From positions 171,976-235,975 of the forward strand of contig NZ_BILY01000008.1 of the NCBI RefSeq assembly GCF_004000805.1: DNA of 64,000 nucleotides, given 5' to 3'. A program made the position numbers and the translations under genes. Under the pieces are notes generated by a model. It had not been told where the DNA came from, did not search any database, and saw only the letters and a program-made list of their open reading frames with translations. Positions 52,684 to 60,831 of this stretch are shown here, one piece after another. The first letter of the stretch is position 1; each line of letters opens with the position of its first letter. This DNA is from Paenibacillus glycanilyticus NBRC 16618. GTDB lineage: Bacteria; Bacillota; Bacilli; Paenibacillales; Paenibacillaceae.

Positions 52684-53943
52684 ATGACCACTAAAAAATT
52701 AACCATGTTTATGTTTGCCGCGGTACTCTTAACAGGTCTGCTGTCGTCAGTTATCGGAGCCTCGGCAGCGGAAACGCAGCCCCCTTCCGTGACAACCGAC
52801 GCAGAATCGGCGGCGAAGCTGGGACTCCTGCTGGGCGACGGCAGCGGCGTTAACGAAACTTACCTAGCCAAGCAGACAACCCGCATGCAGGCTGCCATCA
52901 TTTCTTTGCGCCTGAACGGCCATTTGAAGGAGGCCATGGCGGGCACGGGCTCTTCTTCCTTTAAAGACGCAGGCAAAGCAGGCAAATCCAATGTTCCTAT
53001 TCTCGCTTACTTGAAGCAGCATCCTGAACTGGGCTGGGCCGGCAACCCGGACGGTTCCTTCCATCCGAACGATCCCGTCAGCGCTCAACAGCTGTACAAA
53101 GTTCTTCTCGAAAATATCGGCTTCCGTTCCGGTTCCGAGTTCGCCTATGCGGATACGTTGACCTTTGCCGCTTCCAAAGGGATGGCATCCATTGCGGCAG
53201 CCAGTCCGCTGACCAACGCTCATCTTGCGACAGCGCTTATCGAAGCCTTAACCGTGCAAACCCCTCAAGGGCAAACCTTTTTCGTTAACCTCCAGCAGAA
53301 AGGCGTACTCCCGCAATCCGCAGCCCTTCCTCAAGGGAAAAGAATTCAGCTGCGAAGCCATCAAGAGCTGGGTGCTTATCTGACCGACAGTAACGGCATG
53401 ACCTTGTACTATTTCACCAAGGATGCCGAGAATATCAATGCTTGCGGTGGACAATGCCTCGTCAACTGGCCCGTGTTCACATCCGATGAGCTGCAAATTC
53501 CCGCTTTCCTGAACAAAGCCGATTTCTCGAGCATCACCCGTGCCGACGGCACGAAGCAATGGACTTACAAAGGCTACCCGCTCTACTACTTCATTAAGGA
53601 TGCACAATCCGGGGATGTGCTTGGCCAGAACGTAAACCAAGTATGGTTTGTTATTAATCCGTCTACCTTTAAAGGCATGACACCGGAAGCCAAAACCTAC
53701 CGGATAGATATTAAACAGTTCTCTTTCGGCACGGAACCTCTGACCGTTGAAGCCGGCTCCAAAATTACTTTCACTAACTTAGACGAGATGGAGCATAACG
53801 CGGTGGCCGCCGACGGCAGCTTTAAAGTTCCCGTGCTCAAAACTGGAGAGTCCTATACGATTACTCTGGATAAACCGGGTACCTACAATTACTATTGCGA
53901 GCTGCACAAATCGTTTATGACCGGTCAGATTATTGTGAAGTGA
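52684..53943 (+). CDS. Secreted protein: SLH-like region, PF03640-type repeats and cupredoxin
   Basis: Exported protein, 419 residues, with three parts. A signal peptide (KKLTMFMFAAVLLTGLLS) is followed by a surface-layer-like region (about 45-190, GDGSGVNETYL, GNPDGSFHPNDPVSAQQLYK). Next come two units of the secreted repeat PF03640 type (about 225-330: LGAYLTDSNGMTLYYFTKDAENINACG, CLVNWPVFTSDEL, and YKGYPLYYFIKDAQSGDVLGQ). The C-terminus is a cupredoxin (about 340-419) with ligand-like His, Cys, His and Met in MEHNAV and CELHKSFM, so type I copper binding is likely. AGGAGG lies before the ATG. It is the first gene of a cluster with another cupredoxin lipoprotein, then an ECF sigma factor. 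This combination looks unusual to me. Confidence 0.85.
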   Translation: MTTKKLTMFMFAAVLLTGLLSSVIGASAAETQPPSVTTDAESAAKLGLLLGDGSGVNETYLAKQTTRMQAAIISLRLNGHLKEAMAGTGSSSFKDAGKAGKSNVPILAYLKQHPELGWAGNPDGSFHPNDPVSAQQLYKVLLENIGFRSGSEFAYADTLTFAASKGMASIAAASPLTNAHLATALIEALTVQTPQGQTFFVNLQQKGVLPQSAALPQGKRIQLRSHQELGAYLTDSNGMTLYYFTKDAENINACGGQCLVNWPVFTSDELQIPAFLNKADFSSITRADGTKQWTYKGYPLYYFIKDAQSGDVLGQNVNQVWFVINPSTFKGMTPEAKTYRIDIKQFSFGTEPLTVEAGSKITFTNLDEMEHNAVAADGSFKVPVLKTGESYTITLDKPGTYNYYCELHKSFMTGQIIVK

Positions 53944-53953
53944 GGGATTTATC

Positions 53954-54661
53954 ATGAAATTTATAACTAGCAAAAGCCTGCTGCTCCTGTTATCCGGACT
54001 ACTGTTTGCGTTTCTTCTGGCGGCATGCGGCAGCTCATCCGATAAGGCGGCCTCCGCTCCCCCTCCATCGCAGGAGGCGGCGACCGTCACGCCAAGCCCT
54101 ACTCCGGAAGCATCTATGTCTAGTGAAGAGCACGAGAATATGCAGCATGAATCAGCCGCGCCTTCGGAATCGCCGTCACCGTCTGCAGCTCCAGAAGCAT
54201 CGGCAACCGCGAAACCCCAAGCTTCGGCGACGGCCAAACCACAGGCTTCGGCAGCAGTCACGCCAAAACCTTCGCCAGCCCCCACCCATGATGATCATCA
54301 TGGCGGGCGCACGAACGATGATGATTCGAAGACATCTCCTGCTGCCAGCGAGGATCATCCAAAAAGCTCGCCTGCCGCAACAGCGTCGAGTGCCGACGAT
54401 GGCGGCAAGGAATATATCATTGAAATTTCGAATTTCGCCTTCTCCCCTGCCAAGCTGGAAATAAAGCCGGGTGACCGCGTCAAATTTATTAATAAGGACG
54501 AAATCAAGCATAGCGCGACAGCCGATGACAATTCTTTTGATACCGGGCTGTTAGCCGAGAATGAAGCTAAGACCGTTATCTTTGATAAAGCAGGCGAGTT
54601 CGCCTATCACTGTATGCCGCATCCGGGCATGCAGGCCACGATTAGCGTATCGGACAAATAG
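53954..54661 (+). CDS. Lipoprotein with C-terminal cupredoxin domain
   Basis: 235 residues, starting 10 bp after the previous stop. Lipobox LLAAC anchors it to the outer face of the membrane. A long linker of Ala, Pro, Ser, Lys and His (about 25-140) carries repeats such as SATAKPQASATAKPQA and a His/Asp patch DDHHGGRTNDDDS. The last 85 residues are a plastocyanin-like domain: YIIEISNFAFSPAKLEIKPGDRVKF, KHSATADDN, and YHCMPHPGMQ, in which His, Cys, His and Met are arranged C-x2-H-x2-M as in amicyanin. It should be a membrane-tethered electron-transfer protein. A terminator follows. Confidence 0.88.
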   Translation: MKFITSKSLLLLLSGLLFAFLLAACGSSSDKAASAPPPSQEAATVTPSPTPEASMSSEEHENMQHESAAPSESPSPSAAPEASATAKPQASATAKPQASAAVTPKPSPAPTHDDHHGGRTNDDDSKTSPAASEDHPKSSPAATASSADDGGKEYIIEISNFAFSPAKLEIKPGDRVKFINKDEIKHSATADDNSFDTGLLAENEAKTVIFDKAGEFAYHCMPHPGMQATISVSDK

Positions 54662-54671
54662 AAATAAATTT

Positions 54672-54703
54672 TGGGATAACCATACTTGGTTATCCCTGTT
54701 TTC
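54672..54703 (+). terminator. Terminator after the cupredoxin lipoprotein
   Basis: GGGATAACCA / TGGTTATCCC stem followed by TGTTTTCC. It separates the cupredoxin genes from the sigma factor. Confidence 0.75.
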
Positions 54704-54772
54704 CTTATGTATTGCAAGGCTGTAAACAGTTGATAGAATAGATTTATATTATCCTCTTGGAGGTACCATCGT

Positions 54773-55345
54773 ATGCGGGAGCTTACGGATCATCAATTGA
54801 TGCTGCTCATTCAGAGCAAGCAGAGCGAAGCGCTTTCTGTTCTATATGACCGTTACTCGTCTCTCGTTTATTCCTTCGCCTGGAAAACGTTAAAAGACGA
54901 GAATGTCGCGAAAGAAATCGTCCAGGCCGTATTTATGCGATTATGGACAACCAAATCCGTCTATGATCCCGAGCAAGGCAGGTTCTCCAGCTGGCTGCTG
55001 ACCATTACCCGCAATATTACGACCGACTGGCTGCGAAAAAGACGGAGAGACACGGCTCCCCTCGTTCAAGTCGAACCGGAGCAGCTGGCCAAAATTCCCG
55101 ACGAAGCTTCCGCCACGCCGGAAACGGCTGCCGTTAACAGCGAGATGAAGGACCAGATCCGCAGCGCTTACCGCGATTTGTCCGCCCAGCAGATCCATTT
55201 GCTTGAGCATTTCTATTGGCAGGGCTATAGCATCAGCGAGCTTGCGACCATATATAACCAGCCGATAGGAACGGTAAAGAACCGTCTGCATCAGACGTTA
55301 AAAATATTACGCAGGCATCTCGTGGCCGAAGGAGAGCAATCATGA
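54773..55345 (+). CDS. ECF RNA polymerase sigma factor
   Basis: 190 residues of the extracytoplasmic-function sigma-70 group. Region 2 is VLYDRYSSLVYSFAWKTLKDE with SWLLTITRNITTDWLRKRRR, and region 4 is LEHFYWQGYSISELATIYNQPIGTVKNRLHQTLKIL, the DNA-binding helix. Region 3 is absent, as usual. GGAGG lies 9 bases before the ATG. It overlaps the anti-sigma gene by ATGA, so the pair is translated together. The two cupredoxin genes just upstream on the same strand may be targets. Sequence resembles SigK-type ECF proteins whose partner is RskA. Confidence 0.93.
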   Translation: MRELTDHQLMLLIQSKQSEALSVLYDRYSSLVYSFAWKTLKDENVAKEIVQAVFMRLWTTKSVYDPEQGRFSSWLLTITRNITTDWLRKRRRDTAPLVQVEPEQLAKIPDEASATPETAAVNSEMKDQIRSAYRDLSAQQIHLLEHFYWQGYSISELATIYNQPIGTVKNRLHQTLKILRRHLVAEGEQS

Positions 55346-56079
55346 AGCAGCAAAATGTGACGGTTTGCCATAATGCCCTTGACTATATTTCGGGTGCTTG
55401 TTCCGATAAAGAAAAGAAAGCTTTCGAACGGCATCTTCCAGGCTGCCCGGCCTGCCAGACCGAGCTCGAAGAGCTAAGACTCGTATGGGACTCCCTCCCT
55501 TCCGATATGGAGCTGATCGAACCGCCGGCTGAGTTGAAGCAGCAGGTCATGGACGCCGCGCTGGCCTCCGTGCTACCGCGCCCTGCAAAACGTTCCTTCC
55601 GCAAGCTGACCTGGGGTGCTGCCGCCGCAGCGGTACTCGCCGTATTGGTTGCGGGCACGGCTTGGAACGTGGAGCTGTATCGCAGCCGAAGCGGCCCATC
55701 CGTTATCCCTATCGAACAGGCGTTGTCCGTATCCGCTTCCCAGATCAATCAGCTTATCTCCTTGAAGCCGGTATCGGATGACGTCGCTTCGTCTTATGCC
55801 GTCGCCTGTATTGTGGATAACGGAAGCAACAAGCAATTTGTCGTCTATGTATTTGGGGCTCCGGCTTCCAGAGACAGCTCCGTCTACCAGGTATGGCTCA
55901 ACCATGCCGGGCAAAAGGATAGCGCCGGAACTTTCAGGGTTGATGACAAAGGGATCGGAGTACTCGCGATGCCCATATCCGGCGATACGCTTGCCTTTGA
56001 CTCTATTGGCATAACGCTTGAGCCTGACGAGCACGGTACGCAGCCAAGGGGAACAAGATTATACAGCTCGATCTCCTGA
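55342..56079 (+). CDS. Anti-sigma factor with RskA-type C-terminal domain
   Basis: 245 residues. A cytosolic zinc-binding anti-sigma (ZAS) domain at the N-terminus has HLPGCPACQ, giving the H-x3-C-x2-C ligand spacing. A single membrane segment near 90-110 (WGAAAAAVLAVLVAGTAWNV) leads to an extracellular RskA domain (about 130-245) that includes VYVFGAPASRDSSVYQVWL and DSAGTFRVDDKGIGVLAM. Such proteins hold the sigma factor at the membrane until an outside signal triggers cleavage. Co-encoded with the sigma gene; a terminator follows. Confidence 0.93.
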   Translation: MKQQNVTVCHNALDYISGACSDKEKKAFERHLPGCPACQTELEELRLVWDSLPSDMELIEPPAELKQQVMDAALASVLPRPAKRSFRKLTWGAAAAAVLAVLVAGTAWNVELYRSRSGPSVIPIEQALSVSASQINQLISLKPVSDDVASSYAVACIVDNGSNKQFVVYVFGAPASRDSSVYQVWLNHAGQKDSAGTFRVDDKGIGVLAMPISGDTLAFDSIGITLEPDEHGTQPRGTRLYSSIS

Positions 56080-56086
56080 TGCATAA

Positions 56087-56132
56087 AAACCGCCATCCGT
56101 ACGATCTTACGATCAGGTACGAATGGCGGTTT
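56087..56132. terminator. Bidirectional terminator between anti-sigma and cupin genes
   Basis: AAACCGCCATcCGTAC / GTACgaATGGCGGTTT stem between convergent genes. Confidence 0.8.
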
Positions 56133-56141
56133 ATAAACTGA

Positions 56142-56480
56142 TTAGGAAGGATATCTGTCTCCCCTGGTTGTAGGCTCCGATATGACAAGAAACTGAATGT
56201 CGCGATCCGATTGGTTAAACATCTGGTGCGGAGTATGCGGAGCTACGTGGATCCCTTCATGCGCTTCCAGCTCAAAGGTCTCTCCGGCAATCTCAATGGT
56301 CGCCGTCCCTTCGAGAACAAAGAAGAACTGCTGAGACTTCTCGTGGTAATGGCGCGTTTCAGCCGTATGCGGCGGCATTTTCTCATGGATGATGCTCAAA
56401 TCCTGCCGCTTCAGCAGATGCCAGCCGTCACATTGGTCCCCCCATATGTAGTGTTCCGCGTTTTGTCTGCTTGTCTTCAT
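56142..56480 (-). CDS. Cupin domain protein
   Basis: 112 residues, single conserved beta-barrel of the cupin type. Motif 1 is seen as MPPHTAETRHYHEKSQQFFFVLEGTATIEI (metal-ligand His and Glu) and motif 2 as HVAPHTPHQMFN. Many such small cupins are metal-dependent enzymes or sensors; substrate cannot be inferred. ATG with a GGAG site. Its neighbours give no pathway hint. Confidence 0.88.
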   Translation of the reverse strand: MKTSRQNAEHYIWGDQCDGWHLLKRQDLSIIHEKMPPHTAETRHYHEKSQQFFFVLEGTATIEIAGETFELEAHEGIHVAPHTPHQMFNQSDRDIQFLVISEPTTRGDRYPS

Positions 56481-56613
56481 TTCGGTCTCTCCTTGTTGTC
56501 AGCTTGACCTTTAATGTGATAAATATCGTAGCAGTTTTTCGGGTTTATGAAAAGGCAATAATTGTGTTGACATTCATTTTGGATGCTGATATATTAATAT
56601 TCATCACTTACAC
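56481..56613. other. Intergenic region before tRNA-Val
   Basis: AT-rich stretch with TTGACA at 56567-56572 and TATATT at 56589-56594 (16-base spacing), a good candidate promoter of the tRNA gene. Confidence 0.5.
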
Positions 56614-56686
56614 GATCTGTTAGCTCAGCTGGGAGAGCACTATCTTGACAGGGTAGGGGTCAGTGGTTCGAGCCCACTACAGATCA
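56614..56686 (+). tRNA. tRNA-Val (anticodon GAC)
   Basis: 73 bases folding into a full cloverleaf: acceptor GATCTGT/ACAGATC, D-stem GCTC/GAGC, anticodon stem CTATC/GGTAG with loop TTGACAG giving anticodon GAC (56647-56649), and T-stem AGTGG/CCACT with TTCGAGC. Discriminator A; the CCA end is not encoded. It is an isolated gene with its own terminator. Confidence 0.92.
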
Positions 56687-56702
56687 TACTTAGTAATACG
56701 TG

Positions 56703-56734
56703 GAGAAGCCTTTAAACTTAAGGCTTCTTTTTTG
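56703..56734 (+). terminator. Terminator of tRNA-Val
   Basis: GAAGCCTT / AAGGCTTC stem followed by TTTTTTG, shortly after the tRNA. Confidence 0.85.
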
Positions 56735-56777
56735 TTGTATAACTAGAACTGTTGTCTTGATTTTCAAATTATTCTAA

Positions 56778-56810
56778 TAAAAACAGACTCCGAGCAGGAG
56801 TCTGTTTTTA
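56778..56810. terminator. Terminator in the gap between tRNA-Val and cotD-like gene
   Basis: AAAAACAGACTCC / GGAGTCTGTTTTT perfect stem with a 5-base loop and tracts on both sides, so it may act for the minus-strand CotD-like gene. Confidence 0.8.
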
Positions 56811-56866
56811 TGCTTAAGCGCGCCTTATAAAACAGCACATCCATAAGTCATTCGTTAATTTTGGTT

Positions 56867-57157
56867 CTATTTTTTCGAACGTTTCTTGGAAGATGCTTTA
56901 GCTTGTTTCCCGCGTTTCGCGCTCGAAACCATAACGTTTTTCTCGGTATGCGTGTAAAGATGCTGATAGACGGGACAACAATGATGTTGCTTCACCGTTT
57001 CAATATTTTGGACGACATTCACAAGCTGCGGATGGTAGTAGTTCTCATATAGAGTAATCGGAGGATCATAAATCGTCTGCGTTGGACAATCGGGACAAAA
57101 GTTAGCTTCATTCATACTACCTACATTGCCCATGCCCATGTAATAGTTGCGGTTCAC
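56867..57157 (-). CDS. CotD-like spore coat protein
   Basis: 96 residues, rich in His, Tyr, Cys and Pro: CPDCPTQTIYDPPITLYENYY, HPQLVNVVQNIETVKQHHCCPVYQHLYTH. The Tyr/His spacing and CPTQT start look like the CotD (spore coat) family, and a Lys/Ser/Arg tail ends the protein. GTG start behind GGAAGGGG. It would be made in the mother cell and assembled on the spore, but no sigma-K type promoter was identified. It marks the organism as a spore former. Confidence 0.75.
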   Translation of the reverse strand: MNRNYYMGMGNVGSMNEANFCPDCPTQTIYDPPITLYENYYHPQLVNVVQNIETVKQHHCCPVYQHLYTHTEKNVMVSSAKRGKQAKASSKKRSKK

Positions 57158-57355
57158 CGTAATTATCCCCTTCCAGTTTTGGATTACAGCTTATTGTATT
57201 CACTTAGGGGAAATACGACCTGTACACTTGACCCTGAAGGCGATAGCCTCCGATATTCATGGGAGTTGAAAGGCGAGAGAATTGCCGTGTATTGGTTATT
57301 GCCTGTTCAAGCGGCTATTACGATAATTGTTACATTCTTTGATATCCTTATAGCT

Positions 57356-57395
57356 AAAAAAACGGTGCATGGACTATCCATGCACCGTTTTTTAA
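57356..57395 (-). terminator. Terminator overlapping the response-regulator stop
   Basis: Perfect AAAACGGTGCATGG / CCATGCACCGTTTT stem with A/T tracts; on the minus strand it directly follows the stop codon. Confidence 0.85.
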
Positions 57396-58894
57396 AACTC
57401 TGAACCCACACATTGCTCCTTATATTCGCTTGGGCTTAATCCCGTATGATCCTTGAACACCCTGGAGAAATAATGCTGGTCGCTAAACGAAAGGGCATCC
57501 GCGAGCTCCTTGATTTTCAAATCCGGCTTGGCCCGCAGCTGCTTGCAGGCTTCCCCGATCTTCAGCTCCATGTAATATTGGACAAACGTCGTGTTCGTAT
57601 AACGCTTTATGATCCGGCTCACATAGGACGCGCTGACATGGAATTTGGCAGCCAGATCATTGATGGAAAGCTGCGAAAATTTATGGAGCTTGACGTAAGC
57701 ATCCATCTGCTCGAACAGCTCTTCTCCGCTTTTCCGGTTGCGCAGCTGCAGCTGTTCAAAGCTGTGGGCACACCAGTCCACGCATCGCTCGCAGAATCTC
57801 TGGTAGCTGCCTTGCTCCAGCATTTCTTTGACAGTTGCTGCCGCTGCCAGCCTTTCCTCGGGTCCGCTGCTTGGCAGCGCATGGGCAAAAGCATCTCCTA
57901 TCGCCGATACAAGCCTCTCCAGATCGACATAACGGGCATGCTGGCTATAGGAGATTTGCAGATACTCTCGGAGTTTAATCAGGAAGGGCTGCGATTGGCG
58001 CTGTTCAATCATATCGGTAAAGCTTCTGATACCTTCATCCTTCCCCGTCTGTTCGGGAATGCGATAATCCGTATCGAGCAGCACTCTTTTATCAAGCAGC
58101 GTTTCTTCATCGAGCAGACCTTTCAGCTTGTAGTATTGAAGCTGAAGCTGGTCGAGATCAACCGGCTGAAAACGACCCGCCATAGCGATTTCAATATCAA
58201 CGCTAAGCAGCAGACGTTCAACGGATTCCATCCAAGCAAGAGTTGTTGCGAACCGCTCCTTCATAGCCGGCTGAACAAAAACAAGATAACGGTCCGAATC
58301 CTTGGCCGGAAACACCCAGCAGCTTAGCGGCTGGCAGATGGCTTTAAGCATCGATTGCAGCGTTTCGACCTTCCAATTGCCTGAATCCGGAGTAAAAGGC
58401 TGCTTGCCAATCAGAAACAGCGAGACCGGCTGTTCATGAAATTGCGGTTCAAGACGCAAGCCGGATAGAAAGGCAGGTGGCACAATCGACTTTAGAGGCT
58501 CGAGGCTATACTCCAGCTTATCAGCGAGCGAATCAACGATCCGTTGCATAACCTCGATCAGCTGGCTACGCTCAACTGGCTTCAGCAAATAATCAAACAC
58601 CTGCAAATTAATCGCTTTCCGCGTATATTCGAAATCGCTGTAGCTGCTAATGAGCACAACTTTCAGAGACGAATGCAGCCTCATAGCCTGCTCGATAAGT
58701 TCAAGCCCGCCCAGCTTGGGCATTCGAATATCGGTAATCAAGATGTCGACGGGCTGCTTCTTCAAATAATCCAGTGCCTCTTCCCCATTATAGGCTGTAG
58801 CGGCGATCCGGATCGGCAGTTCGGAGGATTCGAGAAGCGCCTTGATATTACGCAGTATCGGCTTGCTGTCTTCGGCTATCAAGGCGGTAAACAT
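57392..58894 (-). CDS. YesN-type response regulator with AraC DNA-binding domain
   Basis: 500 residues. A receiver domain (about 1-120) has the acidic pocket in LIAEDS and the phospho-acceptor Asp55 in LITDIRMPKLGG, Lys in LLKPVERSQL. The middle 240 residues form a variable linker of the YesN group. The C-terminal about 100 residues are an AraC/XylS double HTH (LAAKFHVSASYVSRIIKRYT, and LSFSDQHYFSRVFKDHTGLSPSEYK). The ATG has AAGGAG upstream, 16 bp after the kinase stop, so both are in one operon. It likely activates the divergent ABC importer. Confidence 0.92.
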   Translation of the reverse strand: MFTALIAEDSKPILRNIKALLESSELPIRIAATAYNGEEALDYLKKQPVDILITDIRMPKLGGLELIEQAMRLHSSLKVVLISSYSDFEYTRKAINLQVFDYLLKPVERSQLIEVMQRIVDSLADKLEYSLEPLKSIVPPAFLSGLRLEPQFHEQPVSLFLIGKQPFTPDSGNWKVETLQSMLKAICQPLSCWVFPAKDSDRYLVFVQPAMKERFATTLAWMESVERLLLSVDIEIAMAGRFQPVDLDQLQLQYYKLKGLLDEETLLDKRVLLDTDYRIPEQTGKDEGIRSFTDMIEQRQSQPFLIKLREYLQISYSQHARYVDLERLVSAIGDAFAHALPSSGPEERLAAAATVKEMLEQGSYQRFCERCVDWCAHSFEQLQLRNRKSGEELFEQMDAYVKLHKFSQLSINDLAAKFHVSASYVSRIIKRYTNTTFVQYYMELKIGEACKQLRAKPDLKIKELADALSFSDQHYFSRVFKDHTGLSPSEYKEQCVGSEF

Positions 58895-58910
58895 AGGCTT
58901 TCTACTCCTT

Positions 58911-60680
58911 CTAGTAAAAGTCTTTCGTGAGAGAGGCGATAATTTGCACGGTTGAACCTTTATCCTCCCCCACGTTATTGTACAGATTGAAAAATAACCT
59001 GTTCTTATACATGAGCTTAAGCCGATTCACCGTATTAACAATCCCCATATTCCCAAAGCTTGAAGGCATATGGAGCTCATGCTCCCTTGCTTCGGAATTC
59101 GAGATATTTTTCATGATTTCATTAATCTTGCCGGCTTCGATACCTTCGCCATTATCGCTGATTTCAATGGCCCATATGCCGTTATACAGCTTGACCAGAA
59201 TACTGATGCGCCAAGGCGGATCAGTATTCGTAAAGGCATGCTCGATACAGTTCTCGACGAACGGCTGGATGACCAGCCTTGGAAGCTGTATGAGATTGGC
59301 GGCAGCATCTTCGGCGATAATTTCCCATTCAAGATCGGTTTCGTAGTTTTGCTCGACAAGCGACAAATAGTTTCGGGTATGCTCCAATTCTTCCGCCAAG
59401 GAAACATGCTGGTAAGGAGACGTCACGATATACCGCAAGGAATCGGACAGATGCTTGCACATATCGGATACCGCTTTGTTTTTACCCTCTTGGGCGGCAA
59501 TGCTAATCAAATATAACACATTGTGAATAAAATGCGGCGAGATTTGCGCTTGAAGAGCCGAGTTCCTCGCCTTCACTTCTTCATGCAGCGCCAGCTTTTC
59601 GTTTTCGATCGATTGCTGGAGACGACCTAACAGCTCCTGAAAGGATTCGCTTAAAGCCATCAGCTCGTTGTTATGGGAACGGTTGTCCACTTTGACATCC
59701 AGGTTGCTATAGTTGATGCGCGACATCTGGCCTCGCAGCTTCCGAATCGGCAGCAGCAGATTCCGGGTGCTGAAATAAATATACACGAATGAAAACAGCA
59801 TCAGGATGGAAATAAGCGTAATCGATAAATATTGGACGGAATTGACCGGTCCAAGCACGGCCTGCTTTGGTGTAACCACATAAGTTGTCCAGTCGGTGCT
59901 GGCCGAATGGTTATAGGCGATATAATTGGAATCGCCGTCCAAGTACATCCCGCTGCTCTCGGGGTTAGCCTTCGTAAGCTCCAGATGATCCGGCTCCTTG
60001 GCATTCTGCGAGCGGGCAATCAGCTGATCTTTCTGATCCATGATATAGACGTCGCCAACCGCAACGTCTTCCGTTGGAAGCTGCAGCTCGGACTGGTCCA
60101 GCTGAATGGATAGATAGCCGTAAATCTGGCCATTCTGATTGATAATCGCTCTATCAAACGCCGTTATGCCGTTCTTCTGCTGGTATAAAATATAGTCGTT
60201 GTCATCCATTGCAGTCCGCAGTCCGGCCTCGAGCAGCAGCGGGTTTGACGGATAACCGATGTAAGAAGAAACCGCCCTTCCTTCAAGATCATAGATGATC
60301 ATATCCCGAATATCCACGCTTGGACCGATTGCCTCGAACATCATCTGTTTCAATATGCGGCTCTGCGTCAGACCTTCAGCGGAATCCGCCGAATGATAGC
60401 CTCCGGATAATGCCGCCGCGACTTGCTGGTTAGACAAAACGCGCTGGGACAGCTGATTCTGGTTTTTAATATATTGGTCCAGCTGTCCGCTGATTTTGGC
60501 TGCAGTGAGCTGCTTATCGTTTTCATTGTTTTCCTTCAATGGCCGGATGACCTGCCAATTCACATAGGCCAAAAAGCAGCACAGCACAAATAACAGCAAG
60601 ACTAAAAACATAAGAACTACCTTCGTTTGAAGGCTGGTGTGTCGTGGAGTAAATTTAATTTTTTGACTGAAGCCTTTCAA
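58911..60680 (-). CDS. YesM-type sensor histidine kinase
   Basis: 589 residues. One membrane segment at about 20-40 (KVVLMFLVLLLFVLCCFLAYV), a periplasmic-side sensor of about 260 residues (dCache-like), a second membrane segment (YLSITLISILMLFSFVYIYF), a HAMP segment, then the His_kinase (LytS) domain. The phospho-His lies in SPHFIHNVLYLIS, a variant of the usual PHFLYNTL, and HATPase motifs ENCIEHAF (N box) and DNGEGI (G1) follow. TTG start with GGAGG 9 bases upstream. It senses a sugar or its binding protein in related systems. Confidence 0.92.
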   Translation of the reverse strand: MKGFSQKIKFTPRHTSLQTKVVLMFLVLLLFVLCCFLAYVNWQVIRPLKENNENDKQLTAAKISGQLDQYIKNQNQLSQRVLSNQQVAAALSGGYHSADSAEGLTQSRILKQMMFEAIGPSVDIRDMIIYDLEGRAVSSYIGYPSNPLLLEAGLRTAMDDNDYILYQQKNGITAFDRAIINQNGQIYGYLSIQLDQSELQLPTEDVAVGDVYIMDQKDQLIARSQNAKEPDHLELTKANPESSGMYLDGDSNYIAYNHSASTDWTTYVVTPKQAVLGPVNSVQYLSITLISILMLFSFVYIYFSTRNLLLPIRKLRGQMSRINYSNLDVKVDNRSHNNELMALSESFQELLGRLQQSIENEKLALHEEVKARNSALQAQISPHFIHNVLYLISIAAQEGKNKAVSDMCKHLSDSLRYIVTSPYQHVSLAEELEHTRNYLSLVEQNYETDLEWEIIAEDAAANLIQLPRLVIQPFVENCIEHAFTNTDPPWRISILVKLYNGIWAIEISDNGEGIEAGKINEIMKNISNSEAREHELHMPSSFGNMGIVNTVNRLKLMYKNRLFFNLYNNVGEDKGSTVQIIASLTKDFY

Positions 60681-60754
60681 GAATGATAGCCTCCGATTCG
60701 ATATGAGTTCAGAATTTTACACAGAAAAGGTAAAGGTCAAACATGTACCTCCTT

Positions 60755-60783
60755 TTGAAAAAAACCTACAATTGGATTGTAAA
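60755..60783 (+). promoter_or_regulatory. Promoter of the ABC importer operon
   Basis: TTGAAA (60755-60760), 17-base spacer, TGTAAA (60778-60783). The -10 overlaps the cre site at 60778-60791, the usual layout for direct CcpA repression. Confidence 0.6.
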
Positions 60784-60791
60784 CGGATTCA
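60778..60791. promoter_or_regulatory. cre site (CcpA) at the ABC importer promoter
   Basis: TGTAAACGGATTCA matches TGNAANCGNNNNCA at every fixed position. It overlaps the -10 box of the ABC importer operon. Confidence 0.75.
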
Positions 60792-60831
60792 GTAGAAGAT
60801 ACAACAAAGGGCAACATGAGGGGAGAAAAAC

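Noticed and set aside
57179..57403. 74-codon plus-strand frame before the response regulator
   Set aside because: Ends inside the perfect terminator hairpin and has no Shine-Dalgarno site.
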